Positions 1-14,558 of a stretch of DNA of 64,000 nucleotides are shown piece by piece; the first letter of the stretch is position 1, and each line of letters starts with the position of its first letter. Origin of the DNA: Tropicibacter alexandrii (GTDB lineage Bacteria > Pseudomonadota > Alphaproteobacteria > Rhodobacterales > Rhodobacteraceae); contig NZ_RCTZ02000013.1 of NCBI RefSeq assembly GCF_003667315.2, forward strand, positions 79,756 to 143,755, given 5' to 3'. The notes beneath the pieces are model-generated. The model saw only the letters and a program-made list of their open reading frames with translations. It ran no database searches and was not told the origin of the DNA. Position numbers and translations under genes: made by a program.

Positions 1-291
1 ACCGGGCCCGAATCCACCGGCCAGGCCGATATCGCGGCGCTTTTGTCGGACATCGCCGGCAAGGACATCCCCTACGTTCCGATGCCGGCCGAAGACATGG
101 TGCAGGCGATGATCGCAAATGGCCTGCCCGAGTTCATGGCGCGTGTTTTCGTCTCTTTCGACCAGGCAATCGCCGAAGGCTACCTTGATGTGGCCAGCGA
201 CGATCTCAAGACGCTCACCGGCAAGTCCGGACAGTCGGTTACCGATTTCCTGACCGAAAACCGGGCGGTGCTTCTTCGGGCGCCGCAGTAA
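1..291 (+). CDS. NmrA-like NAD(P)-binding oxidoreductase, C-terminal part
   Basis: The frame is open from base 1, so the gene enters from outside the window and only about 96 C-terminal residues are visible. The piece begins TGPE, followed by an alternating helix pattern and LTGKSGQSVTDFL near the end. This is the usual tail of atypical short-chain dehydrogenases of the NmrA/QorB type, whose Rossmann domain would lie upstream. A TTG at 43 is only an internal codon. It sits 20 bp before a glutathione S-transferase gene on the same strand, and NmrA-like reductases and GSTs often share detoxification operons. The substrate cannot be inferred. Confidence 0.7.
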   Translation, partial: TGPESTGQADIAALLSDIAGKDIPYVPMPAEDMVQAMIANGLPEFMARVFVSFDQAIAEGYLDVASDDLKTLTGKSGQSVTDFLTENRAVLLRAPQ

Positions 292-311
292 CTATAGAGG
301 CGGACAAAATC

Positions 312-944
312 ATGAAACTCTACAACGCGAATTTCTCGCCCAATGCGCTGCGTGTGCGGGCGGTGGCACACGAACTGGGCGTGGACCTCGAAATCGTCCA
401 GGTCGACATCCGGGCCGGGGACAACCGCGCGGCGGAATTTCTCGCTCGCAATCCCAATGCAAAGGTGCCCGTTTTGGAGGACGGGAATTTCGTGCTTTGG
501 GAATCCCGGGCAATTTGTGCCTATCTGGCGGGGCTTCGGCCCGAGGCGGGCCTCTATCCTGAGGGCCGCAAGGCGCGGTCCCTCGTCGATCAATGGACCT
601 GGTGGCAAGCGATCCACCTTGGCCCGGCGATGCAGAAATTGTCCTTTGAGCTGTTTCTCAAAGAGAAATTCGGCATGGGCGATCCCGATCCGACTGTGGT
701 CGAAGCGGAACGAAAAGCCACAGATCAGTTCCTTGCCGTTCTGGAAACCGGACTCGACGGCAAGGACTGGATCGCAGGCGCACTCAGCCTTGCCGACTTC
801 TATCTTGCGACCACCTTCATGTATCGCGATCAAGCGGGGATTTTACTGGACCAGTACCCAGGAGTTGCGAGTTGGATCGACCGGCTAGAAGCGCGTGACA
901 GCTGGCAAGAGGCTGTGGCACCCCTAAGGGCGCTTTTCCGCTGA
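312..944 (+). CDS. Glutathione S-transferase
   Basis: A complete 210-aa protein of normal length for a cytosolic GST. The N-terminal thioredoxin-like domain (about 1-80) has the signature NPNAKVPVLEDG and WESRAICAYL, which bind glutathione. The all-helical C-terminal domain (about 90-200) contains the conserved SLADFYLAT N-capping box. The catalytic residue is probably the Ser/Asn pair near residues 8-11 (FSPNA), as in theta/beta-like GSTs. It follows the reductase fragment by 20 bp and is probably cotranscribed with it. The exact substrate is unknown. Confidence 0.92.
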   Translation: MKLYNANFSPNALRVRAVAHELGVDLEIVQVDIRAGDNRAAEFLARNPNAKVPVLEDGNFVLWESRAICAYLAGLRPEAGLYPEGRKARSLVDQWTWWQAIHLGPAMQKLSFELFLKEKFGMGDPDPTVVEAERKATDQFLAVLETGLDGKDWIAGALSLADFYLATTFMYRDQAGILLDQYPGVASWIDRLEARDSWQEAVAPLRALFR

Positions 945-1033
945 CGTCGTGATCCAGGGGGTAACATACCCCTGACGAGTGCCGAGGTTGACGATACGGT
1001 CGGCCGTTGTCATCGCTTTGATCTGATCGTGGG

Positions 1034-1490
1034 TCAGAAAGTCAACTGACCCAGCCTCCCGATCAGGTCATCCAGTTCGCGGATCATCCGCTCACCTGAC
1101 AGTGAGCGATCCACCACAGTGGCCGCCAAGGCTTCGCGCGTGCAGTCATCCACGATGCACAACACACGGAACCTTTGGCCATTAGCAAAGGCATCGGACA
1201 CGAAGTCCAACGACCAACGCTGATTGGCGCGATCCGGCACTAGGATGGGCCTGCGCGTACCCAGTGCGCGTTTGCGTGATCACCTGCGGCGCACGGCCAG
1301 CCCTTCCTCGCGATAGAGACGGAAAAGCTTCTAATGGTTCACTTCAAAACCCTCTCTGGCCAAAAGGATGCCCTAACTACGATATCCGAACCGGCGACGT
1401 TTATTCGCCAGTTCCCGCAGCCATTGGCGCAGGGCGTGGTCGCTCCGATCCTGATTCCGATATGACTGGGAGTTCCATAAGTCCTTGATC
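1034..1490 (-). pseudogene. Decayed IS3-family transposase (orfB remnant)
   Basis: Reading the minus strand gives WLRELANKRRRFGYR, then EGFEVNHKKLFRLYREEGL with an in-frame stop, then VPDRANQRWSLDFVSDAF and VLCIVDDCTRE. These are blocks of the IS3-family integrase-core transposase, including the first catalytic Asp in LDFVSD. At least two in-frame stops interrupt the frame. The C-terminal third, with the second Asp and Glu, is absent, because the frame ends at 1034. No terminal repeats were found, so this is an inactive remnant. Confidence 0.8.
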
Positions 1491-1826
1491 CAGGCCTGTG
1501 GGTCACAAAATCTGTTGTCGCTTCATGCAGTTCTTTACGAAAAATATCTGCGGTACCAGATGTTGGTTCTTACATACCGTGGGCAAGAAGCCGTGGAAGA
1601 ACATCGAAAAAGGCCTAGTCCACATGCTTGCGGCCTTCTGACGTTCTGCGAACTTGGCTGGCATGACCCCGGGTCCGACGCGGATAGCGGACTTAACTCT
1701 TGCTGCGGGTCTTAGGCGCGCCGCTTTCGCCCGAGAAGTATTCGTCCCAGGTGCGCCCGAGTCATGCGCACTCTTGGCCAAGAGCCAACTTAACATATGC
1801 GTGCTTATGCGTGTTCTGGATCACCT
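1491..1826. other. Intergenic stretch without a recognisable gene
   Basis: Several short overlapping open frames exist on both strands but none has a recognisable domain or a convincing ribosome binding site. It lies between an IS3 remnant and a truncated plasmid regulator and is probably scar sequence. Confidence 0.4.
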
Positions 1827-2735
1827 TCAGGTCGCTGCTTGCCACATCCGAAACCGCCCCTGCCCGGTCACTTCCCGGATGAGGCCTCGCGCTTCCATCC
1901 ATGCGAGGTTGCGCTGAACCGCTGCCCGACTGGCACCGGTCAAGGTTTGGGCCATAGGAGCGGAAACGAGGGGCCATTCGGTCAGGGCCGCAAGCAAGTT
2001 TGGCGAGGTTTTACCCGAGAGCGCGGCCGTCTCAGCTTCCGCCCGCGTTGACCATGCTTCGAGATCGTCGAGATGTCGCATCGCGGTCAGGCAACCAGTT
2101 TCCATCTCATCCAGCCAGCGGGCCAATCTTTCAGCTGGACGGCCGGACGCACGTAAGCCCCCTGCCCCGCCCATGGCCAGCGGCGCAAAGATGGCTCCAT
2201 TGCCGTCGCTGGCCGCGATCCTGCCAGCAGTCACAGCGGCCTCAATCCGGTCTCCATATCGGCCGAGGCCAGCCAGACTCCAGAGCTGAAACCCCATGCA
2301 AGCGCGCGTGATCGGGTGGAGGTCAACCGCGGCTGTCATCACGTCCAGCCAGCTCCCTACACGCTCGTCAAAGCGCTCGGCATTGTCCTCGAATTTCTCA
2401 GGATCACGCCGATCCAGGAAGGCCGCCAAATCTACCATTGGCTCCGGACCACCTGTCAGGCGTCGCACGGCCCATCCGGCACGGGCCAGTGCTTCCGAGT
2501 CATCCTGCACTCCAGACAAACGCATGGATAACCAAAGCGCCAGCCGATCGGGGCTCACACGATCTCCTGCGAACCAGCTAAGATCCGCCGCCTCGATAAG
2601 AGCGAGCCGATGCCGCCAGCCTTCCGGACCGCGCAGCAGCCGGTCATCCAGAGCTCCAAGGCGTCCAGCCAGTCTTGCCAGTCGCGCAGCGTGAACCCCC
2701 TCTGCCCTTGCCCAGTGTCGCGTTGCCCTTAAATC
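1827..2735 (-). pseudogene. RHE_PE00001/DUF1612-like plasmid regulator, 5' end removed
   Basis: The reading frame runs from the ISL3 element to 1827 and is clearly homologous along its whole length to the complete 355-aa gene at 42475-43542. Shared blocks include EGWRHRLAL, SPDRLALWLSMRLSGVQDD and the C-terminal winged-helix segment LTGASRAAVQRNL with GQGRFRMW. Homology continues upstream of the first ATG to about 2721 (RHWARAEG against DDWRKAEA), so the original start and about 60 residues are lost at the IS junction. It was probably a DNA-binding plasmid protein and is probably inactive now, although an internal ATG at 2558 could still give a 243-aa product. Confidence 0.7.
2715..2732 (+). 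repeat. 18-bp sequence outside the left ISL3 copy
   Basis: GTGTCGCGTTGCCCTTAA ends 3 bp before the IS. Its exact reverse complement lies at 32328-32345, outside the other copy. It may be part of an older transposon terminal repeat. Confidence 0.6.
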
Positions 2736-2761
2736 GGTTCTGCCTCAATTTGTGTGGCGCA
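2736..2761 (+). repeat. ISL3 copy 1, left terminal inverted repeat
   Basis: 26 bp, beginning GGTTCTGCCTCAATTTG. It matches the reverse complement of 4401-4426 with one mismatch (T against C at position 15). Confidence 0.9.
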
Positions 2762-2797
2762 ACTATCCTGAGCTTGGAACATTCGGGAGGGATAGTC

Positions 2798-4417
2798 GTG
2801 ATTTCAAAAAAGCACTGGTCGCCCGGGAGCGACGTTTCGGTTCAAGGCGTTAAGCGACGTGATTCCGGCGGGTGGCTTGTATCCGGTGTTTTGGCACCGA
2901 GAGGCATCTGCCCAGATTGTGGTTTGCATTCTCGGCGTCGTCACGGGTGGCGGCAAAGGCGGCTACAGGATTTACCTGCACTTGGCGACAAGGTAACAAT
3001 CGCACTCTGGGTCTGCAGGTGGCGATGTCGCGCTTCCACGTGCCCGCGGCGGACTTTTTCGGACTACACCTCGTCAATTGCGCGTCCATTTGCACGTCGA
3101 ACTTCGCGTGCTGATGACATTGTAGTTCATCTGGGGCACGCCACGGGTGGACGGCCTGCCGAGCGGCTCTTGCGCCGTTTAGGCGTCGGTGTCAGCAATG
3201 ACACGGTGCTGCGACACCTCAAGAAGTGTGCGGAAAGCGTCGCCCCGCCGCCAACGGTCATTGGCATCGACGATTGGAGCTGGCGCAAGTCGCAGACTTA
3301 CGGAACCATCATCGTCGATCTCGAGCGGCAGACCGTAATTGATATTCTTCCGGATCGGAGCGTTGAAAGCTGTGCGAGCTGGCTGCGGCAGCACCCTGAG
3401 ATTGAAGTCATCAGTCGGGATCGTTGTGGCGGATATGCGAAGGCCGCACGTCAGGGTGCACCGCAAGCCCTGCAGGTCGCAGACCGTTTCCATCTCGTCC
3501 AGAACCTGCGCCAGGCCATTGAAGAGCAGATGAATATGCATGGCCGCGCCACCGGGCGGGCGCTATTGTCAGATGCCGAAAACATCAGCACGGCCAATCA
3601 TCTACTGCGATCGCGTCTTGCTCATCGGAAATCACGTGAGGAAATTTTCCGAAACATCCATGCGCTTCGTGATCAAGGGCTGTCTTGTAGCGAAATTGGA
3701 CGTCGGACCGGCTTCCCGCGTCGTAGTGTGGCGAAGTGGTTGAGCTCCGACTCGCCACCAGACCGCCGCCGAGCTGCATTGAAGCCCACGTCGCCGTGGT
3801 ATTTTGAGAGCATACTGGCCGATCTCTGGAAACAGGGTATCCGGTCCGGCCAGGAATTATTGGTCGAAATTCAACGCCATGGCTATGAGGGCAGCTTGTC
3901 TCATTTGCAACGTCTGCTGGCCGGATGGCGAAGGGATGAACAAACCGTTCTAGCAGGCCCGACCGACACGCCGCTGCCCCTGGCGCCTGTGCGGGACCCG
4001 CAAACCGGTCACGCCATTTCGCCGGTTGTCGCAGCGGCGCTCTGTATCAAGCCGCGACGCAAATTGACCGCAGACCAGGCCCAAAAGGTAGATGCATTGA
4101 AGGCCGGATCGCCAAGCTTTGCCACGATGCGGAGCCTTGCCATGCGGTTTCAGGGCATTTTGCGCGGCGACCAGTCCGCCCCGCTGGACGCATGGATCGA
4201 CCTGGCCATTGAGACTGGCATCCCACCAATCATGCGCTTTGCCCGCACGCTGCACCGCGACATCGAGGCCGTGCGCAATGCCATCGAACTTCCGTGGAGC
4301 AACGGTCAGGCTGAGGGCCAAGTCAATCGCCTGAAGACCCTCAAGCGCGCCATGTACGGTCGCGCCGGACCAGAACTCCTCAGAGCCCGAATGCTGCCAC
4401 TGCGCCACACAGATTGA
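2798..4417 (+). CDS. ISL3-family transposase (copy 1)
   Basis: The start is the GTG at 2798, preceded by CGGGAGGGA at good spacing, giving 539 aa. The longer open frame upstream runs through the terminal repeat and is not expected to be coding. The N-terminal zinc-finger-like part has CPDCGLHSRRRHG (about 35-50). The DDE catalytic core follows, with the first Asp in VIGIDDWSWRK, the second in VISRDRCGGY followed by QVADRFHLVQNL, and the Glu in WSNGQAEGQVNRLK. A central HTH-like segment (SCSEIGRRTGFPRRSVAKWL) lies between them. The frame is intact, so the element is probably active. Confidence 0.93.
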   Translation: MISKKHWSPGSDVSVQGVKRRDSGGWLVSGVLAPRGICPDCGLHSRRRHGWRQRRLQDLPALGDKVTIALWVCRWRCRASTCPRRTFSDYTSSIARPFARRTSRADDIVVHLGHATGGRPAERLLRRLGVGVSNDTVLRHLKKCAESVAPPPTVIGIDDWSWRKSQTYGTIIVDLERQTVIDILPDRSVESCASWLRQHPEIEVISRDRCGGYAKAARQGAPQALQVADRFHLVQNLRQAIEEQMNMHGRATGRALLSDAENISTANHLLRSRLAHRKSREEIFRNIHALRDQGLSCSEIGRRTGFPRRSVAKWLSSDSPPDRRRAALKPTSPWYFESILADLWKQGIRSGQELLVEIQRHGYEGSLSHLQRLLAGWRRDEQTVLAGPTDTPLPLAPVRDPQTGHAISPVVAAALCIKPRRKLTADQAQKVDALKAGSPSFATMRSLAMRFQGILRGDQSAPLDAWIDLAIETGIPPIMRFARTLHRDIEAVRNAIELPWSNGQAEGQVNRLKTLKRAMYGRAGPELLRARMLPLRHTD

Positions 4418-4426
4418 GGCAGAACC
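4401..4426 (-). repeat. ISL3 copy 1, right terminal inverted repeat
   Basis: 26 bp; it reads GGTTCTGCCTCAATCTG on the minus strand. The transposase stop codon (4415-4417) lies inside it. Confidence 0.9.
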
Positions 4427-4444
4427 CATTTAAGCGCTAAGTGA

Positions 4445-4645
4445 CGCTTTTTCCCGACGCGGATGCGCCATCAGGTGCTGACGCTGGATTCGGCGGATCA
4501 GGACATGTCGCGTCTGCTGGGCATCCCCCTGAACGCGCCGGTGGGCTGCCTGGCACGCAGCCTCAAGACGACGGAAGGCGCTTTGCTTTATTCCGGCCTC
4601 GTCACATATCGCGGCGACATGGTTCAGCTGGAAATGCCGTTCTGA
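4445..4645 (+). pseudogene. GntR/UTRA regulator, C-terminal fragment
   Basis: The frame opens just after the IS end and encodes about 66 residues ending MVQLEMPF. The pattern LLGIPLNAPVGCLARSLKT, then GALLYSGLVTYRGD, is the C-terminal half of the UTRA ligand-binding domain of GntR/HutC-family repressors such as PhnF. The DNA-binding domain is missing, so it is a remnant cut by the insertion. Confidence 0.6.
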
Positions 4646-4696
4646 CCCCGGCCGACCGGGCATCGCGACATGAAGGCGAGGGACGCTGCCGCGCCG

Positions 4697-4990
4697 TCAG
4701 AATTCCAGCACGACCTCATCCGCATGCGCGTAGATGGTCTGGTGATAGAACGGCTTGCCGTCCCCGAACCTGGTCTGCGCATCGACCCGGAAGACCGTGG
4801 CATCGGGGCACAATTCGAACATCGCGGCCTGACTCGATTGTTGCCGGCAACCTACCACAAGCCACCCACTCTGCGCGGTCTGGTCGATACCGATGACGAA
4901 AGAGACATCCTCGCCGAGATCGAGGGCCCGACCAGTGGGCGCTTGCAGGCCGAACGTGGGCGCAAACCGCATATCGACCTGCGAGAATTG
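4697..4990 (-). pseudogene. Second GntR/UTRA regulator, C-terminal fragment
   Basis: The minus-strand frame ends with CPDATVFRVDAQTRF, then DGKPFYHQTIYAHADEV and VLEF, again the closing part of a UTRA domain. It is convergent with the UTRA fragment at 4445-4645 and different from it in sequence. Upstream the frame runs into the antisense of the RES gene, so the N-terminal wHTH domain is absent. Confidence 0.5.
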
Positions 4991-5010
4991 GCTTGCCGGC
5001 GGCGCAGCCA

Positions 5011-5500
5011 GAACCTGCGCATCTATGGCGACAGCCATGTGAACGCGGCCTTCACCTATACCCGCACAGGCGTGAACCGGTTCAACTCTGGCGAACGTGG
5101 CGCGTGGTATTGCGCCTGGAATGTGATGGTGTCGGTGCGCGAGGTGGCGTTTCACCGGACGCGCGAATTGACCTACACGGGTAGGTTCGAGGATCGCGCA
5201 CGTTACGTCGAGTTGCTGGCGGATTTCATCGGGGTGATTGACGACATCACAGATGACTCCACTCGTCCGGCACTCAACCCGGATCCCGCCATCGGTTACC
5301 CGGAGGGGCAGAGCCTTGCGCAGCAGCTACGACGACACGGATCGCGCCGGTTGAGAAACCCTTCGGCCCGGGCGCCCGCACCGGGAGGAAACTGTCTGGT
5401 GTGCTTCGAGCCGCGCGCGATTCTGAACGTGCGCCCCGGCGCGTCCTGGGACCTGGTTTGGGATGGGACGCCAGATTACGCGATCGTGGCTGTTGGTTGA
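5011..5500 (+). pseudogene. RES-domain protein fragment
   Basis: About 160 residues resembling the RES NAD+ phosphorylase family, the toxin partner of Xre-type antitoxins. Visible family blocks are GVNRFNSGERGAWYCAW (the RF..G....Y motif with the catalytic Arg), REVAFHRTREL, ADFIGVIDD, ALNPDPAIGYPEGQSLA and NVRPGASWDLVW at the end. The N-terminal part is missing or replaced by sequence antisense to the UTRA fragment, and the segment after GQSLAQQLRR looks degraded. No antitoxin gene is adjacent. Probably inactive. Confidence 0.55.
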
Positions 5501-5769
5501 AACGCAGGCCACAGCTTGCATCTGCATCATAAGAACGCGTTGCTTTTTCAGCGTGCACCATGATCGCGACCCGGGTTCAGGCACGGTACGCAGCAACAAT
5601 TGCTCTTGTTCCGACCGGGCAGCGTCAACGCCTGAATGCAATATCATAAATCGGAATTACCGGTGACTTGCCTGAGCCCGAGCGCGCCGCGCGATGGCAA
5701 AGACACTGTCCGCGCCGGACCGGGCGGCGGCAGGTAAGACGCGTCCTGGCCTGCGGTCGGCGCGCCGCG

Positions 5770-7765
<1,996 letters not shown>

Positions 7766-7788
<23 letters not shown>

Positions 7789-8335
7789 CTTCGGTTGTGC
7801 CGTCCTCTGTCTCGGTCCGGGGCGCGGGAGATCCGCCCCCTGAAGGCCGCGTCTCCACCAGCCCCAAGCAGATCCCGAACGTTCGGGCGATGTCGTCCTC
7901 CGTGAAATCCGCGCCGAACTCTCGTGACTCGTAGGGGGCCAGGAGAGCGTGGAGTTCGCTGCTGACAGGAGAGAGATAGCCGTTCTCTTCCGTCGCAAGG
8001 ACAAAGCGACGCGATCCGCCGGTCCTGAGGATCTGTCCCAGAAGCTGGATCTGTCGGCCGGACGTCCGGTCGAATAGTACGACGCGCCCGTTCGGGCTTA
8101 CTCTGACATGGGGGTCGGGATCGTCGGTCACCTTGGGTGCCGACATGGTATAGATCAGGAGGCCATCGGGCTTCGGCTCTTCCTTCCGGCGAGCCTGGTC
8201 CTGCCGCATCTTGGTGAATCCGCCATTGCTGATCTGGTCCGCAAGCTTGCGGATCGTCCCGGCGTTTTCCGATAACAGCTTTCGGGCCCGCACGTCTTCC
8301 GACCGCGATCCCTCACGCTTTGAAAAGATATCCAA
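7766..8335 (-). CDS. Conserved hypothetical protein upstream of the activator
   Basis: I do not recognise the family. The best start is the TTG at 8335 because AAGGAGG lies eight bases upstream; this gives a 189-aa protein beginning MDIFSKREG. It is hydrophilic and has no signal peptide or membrane segment. A basic N-terminal third is followed by a region with LIYTMSAPKV, VSPNGRVVLFDR, RRFVLATEENGYLSPV and FTEDDIARTFGI. The 3' end overlaps the start of the sigma-54 activator by 23 bp, implying cotranslation and perhaps a modulatory role. That role is inference only. Confidence 0.65.
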
Positions 8336-8537
8336 GGCGTTCTCCTCCTTAGTGTAGATTAACATTCCGGCCATAACGACGCTACGTAAAAATGGCCGCT
8401 TTTCTTCGATGTGCCCAGTTAATGAACACGCTTAGCTGACCGTGGCGGGCCGCGCCGCGCGTGGGCCCAAGGCGACAGTCAGCCAAACCCGAACGCCGGG
8501 CGGCGTTCGGGTCGTTCATGGGACAGCGCCCGGCCCA

Positions 8538-12390
<3,853 letters not shown>

Positions 12391-12408
12391 GCGTACTTTT
12401 CCTTCTGC

Positions 12409-12933
12409 TCAAAGCCAGGTGATGTCGTCGAAGCCACGGTCGATGTAGCCGCCGTGGGAAAAGCTCTCGCCTTCGTAGCCAAAGAGCGGCCAGACCGCCT
12501 TTTGGTTGTAAAGGCCGGTGACAAGCCCGCTGCGAACTGTCTGGAAGAAGGCGCTGCCCTCGATCGACCGCAGCAGGTCGACGCGGTCGCGTTCCCAGCC
12601 TATGTCGAGATAGTGGCCGTGACCGCGCCCGCGCGCCGCCTCGTTCAGTGCGGCGATCCCGGCTTCGACGCGGCCTGCGGCCTCGACGCTGTCGTAGCCC
12701 TTGACCGCGATCACGTAATAAGCGTCGGGGATGCGGTCATGCGGGTAGATGTCGCGCGCCATCTGGACCAGCGTGGCAAAGGTGGACGGCTCTAGGTGGC
12801 TGGTTTCGGCCGCCCAGGCCGCATCGGGCGCGGCGATGAAGCCTGCGCCCGCCACGAAGCTGGCTCCGACCGCGCTGGCGCGGGTCAGAAGCTGGCGCCG
12901 GGTCAGCGCCCGGAAATCTGGGGAACGGGTCAT
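12409..12933 (-). CDS. Gluconate 2-dehydrogenase subunit 3 family protein (Tat substrate)
   Basis: 174 aa, preceded by GGAGGAGACA. The N-terminus has a twin-arginine signal (LTRRQLLTRASAVGAS) followed by a hydrophobic stretch and the AWA-A cleavage site near residue 40. The mature part (ARDIYPHDRIPDAYYV, WPLFGYEGESFSHGGYIDRGF) is that of the small subunit that escorts GMC dehydrogenases through the Tat pathway. It is encoded 18 bp before the GMC gene, as expected for partners in one exported complex. Confidence 0.85.
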   Translation of the reverse strand: MTRSPDFRALTRRQLLTRASAVGASFVAGAGFIAAPDAAWAAETSHLEPSTFATLVQMARDIYPHDRIPDAYYVIAVKGYDSVEAAGRVEAGIAALNEAARGRGHGHYLDIGWERDRVDLLRSIEGSAFFQTVRSGLVTGLYNQKAVWPLFGYEGESFSHGGYIDRGFDDITWL

Positions 12934-12968
12934 GGGTCTGTGTCTCCTCCTGGAAAGACGTTTGGATT

Positions 12969-13364
12969 TCAGGAAAAACGCCCGCCGCGCTCGAGCACTT
13001 CGATCTGGTAGCCGTCGGGATCGGCGACAAAGAAGAAGCGGGCGACGCGGGTTCCGGCCGGGGCGAAGTCGACCAGCTTGCGGGGGGCGAGCCCCTCGGC
13101 CTCGAAACGCGCATGTTCGGCGTCGAGATCGTCGACCGAGACGGCGAAATGGCCGTATCCGTCGCCCAGGTCGTAAGGCGCCTTGCGGTCCTTGTTGATC
13201 GTCAGCTCAAGCTCGAACCCGGAGTCGGCGTTGCTGAGATACACCAGCGTGAAATCGGGAAAATCGAGCCGGTCGGCGACCTTGAGGCCGAAGGCCCGAT
13301 CGTAGAAATCGACCGAGCGCGCCTCGTCGAACACGCGGATCATGGAATGGATGGCTTTGGCCAT
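12969..13364 (-). CDS. VOC-family protein, glyoxalase I-like
   Basis: 131 aa from the ATG at 13364 (MAKAIHSMIRV); the longer upstream frame has no family similarity. The four metal ligands of glyoxalase I are all present: His6, Glu53 (ELELT), His72 (YGHFAV) and Glu122 (YQIEVLE). The betaalphabetabetabeta repeats and length match GloA, which isomerises the methylglyoxal-glutathione adduct. Within a propane/acetone-oxidation cluster, detoxification of methylglyoxal formed from acetol is plausible. Other VOC chemistry cannot be excluded. Confidence 0.82.
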   Translation of the reverse strand: MAKAIHSMIRVFDEARSVDFYDRAFGLKVADRLDFPDFTLVYLSNADSGFELELTINKDRKAPYDLGDGYGHFAVSVDDLDAEHARFEAEGLAPRKLVDFAPAGTRVARFFFVADPDGYQIEVLERGGRFS

Positions 13365-13445
13365 GTCGTCCTCGCTTGGGTCGTTGAGGGTGGGGTGCGG
13401 CCGACGTTCCGCCGGCCGCTGGGAGTTCACCGGTCGGCGGAGGGG

Positions 13446-14489
13446 CTAGGGGACAATGACGCCGCGCCCGGTGAATTTGCGTGCCTTGAAATCGGCGATG
13501 GCCTGGTTGATGTTTTCGAGTTTGTATTCGGTCTGGTGCATCATCACCTTGCCGTCGGCGTTCATCTCCATCAGCTCGACCAGCTCGACGAAATCGCCCA
13601 CGAGACTGCCGCCGATCTTGATCTCGTTCGCGACCAGCTCGAGCGTGGGCACCCGCACCTCGCCGCCATAGCCGACCATGATCAGCTCGCCGCCCTGGCG
13701 GAGCATCTTCCAGCACAGGTTCTCGGTGCCGTGTTCACCGACGAAGTCGATGACCACATGCGCGCCGCCGCCGGTCAGGTCCTTGACCTCGTCCACAAGG
13801 TTGGCGCCGCCGGCGATGACGATGTCCGCGCCCAGCTCCTTGGCCAACGCTTGGGCGCCCGGTTCCTGGTCGACGGCGATGACCCGCGCGCCCGACGTGT
13901 GCTTGAGCACCTGAAGCGCGATATGGCCCAGCCCGCCAATGCCCAAGAGCACTACGTAGCCGCCCGGGTGCAGCAGCTTCGCTGCCTTCTTGGCGGCGCG
14001 GTAGGCAGTGATGCCGGCATCGGCCATCGGCGCCACGCTGAGCGGCGTGATGCCGGTGTTCAGCTTGATAACCGCGCGTTCGTTGGTCTTGAAATACTCG
14101 GCAAAGCCGCCGTCGAGCCCGAGACCGGGGAACTTGCCGTGATCGCAATACATGTCGTGGCCGTAGCGGCAGCTCAGGCAGATGCCGCAGGCGTTGAACG
14201 GGTGGCAGATCACTGCGTCGCCGGGCTTGACCGAGGTGACGGAACTGCCGACATCCTCGACCCAGCCGGCATTCTCGTGGCCCATGATGTAGGGCAACAG
14301 GTTGCCTTCGCCGTCCATGATGTCCTTCCAGACACCTTCGATGATATGCAGGTCGGTGCGGCACAAACCGGCCGCACCGACCTTGACGATCACCTCGTCC
14401 GGAGCTGTGATCGTGGGAGGAGCCACATTTTCGATCTTCAGCTGCACGTTCATCGCGGGATCGTATTCGTAGAGTCTCGCTGCTTTCAT
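13446..14489 (-). CDS. Zn-dependent alcohol dehydrogenase (MDR family)
   Basis: 347 aa. Catalytic zinc ligands are Cys43 (GLCRTDLH) and His71-Glu72 (GHENAGW). The structural zinc loop has all four cysteines (CGICLSCRYGHDMYC, Cys101/104/107/115). The NAD-binding fold follows with GIGGLGHIALQ and an Asp (VIAVDQ) that favours NAD over NADP. This type oxidises primary or secondary alcohols. It lies directly downstream of the chaperonin gene and probably handles alcohols made by the monooxygenase or aldehydes later in the route. Confidence 0.9.
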   Translation of the reverse strand: MKAARLYEYDPAMNVQLKIENVAPPTITAPDEVIVKVGAAGLCRTDLHIIEGVWKDIMDGEGNLLPYIMGHENAGWVEDVGSSVTSVKPGDAVICHPFNACGICLSCRYGHDMYCDHGKFPGLGLDGGFAEYFKTNERAVIKLNTGITPLSVAPMADAGITAYRAAKKAAKLLHPGGYVVLLGIGGLGHIALQVLKHTSGARVIAVDQEPGAQALAKELGADIVIAGGANLVDEVKDLTGGGAHVVIDFVGEHGTENLCWKMLRQGGELIMVGYGGEVRVPTLELVANEIKIGGSLVGDFVELVELMEMNADGKVMMHQTEYKLENINQAIADFKARKFTGRGVIVP

Positions 14490-14558
14490 TGTCTCGTTTC
14501 CTTGTCACGGGGCGGGCCGCCGTCTCTCGGGCGACCCGGTGGGGCTGCCGCCTGCGGG

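Larger units (their letters stand above)
2736..4426 (+). mobile_element. ISL3-family insertion sequence, copy 1
   Basis: A 1691-bp element with 26-bp terminal inverted repeats starting GGTTCTGCCTCAAT at both ends, one mismatch between them. It carries a single transposase gene. The second copy at 30616-32306 has the same length and encodes an identical protein. Bases outside the ends are CTTAAATC on the left and CATTTAAG on the right, which is not a direct duplication. Confidence 0.93.

Noticed and set aside
1503..1796. 97-aa minus-strand frame near the IS3 remnant
   Set aside because: No similarity recognised, no ribosome binding site and biased composition.
2675..2797. Longer 580-aa version of the ISL3 transposase
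   Set aside because: The extra N-terminus reads through flanking DNA and the terminal repeat and differs between copies; GTG at 2798 has its own ribosome binding site.
2728..4434. 8-bp target-site duplication around ISL3 copy 1
   Set aside because: CTTAAATC and CATTTAAG are almost inverse complements rather than direct repeats, so they are not a normal duplication.
4670..5010. Single plus-strand gene of 276 aa over this region
   Set aside because: The first 110 residues are antisense to a UTRA fragment; only the part from about 5011 resembles RES proteins.
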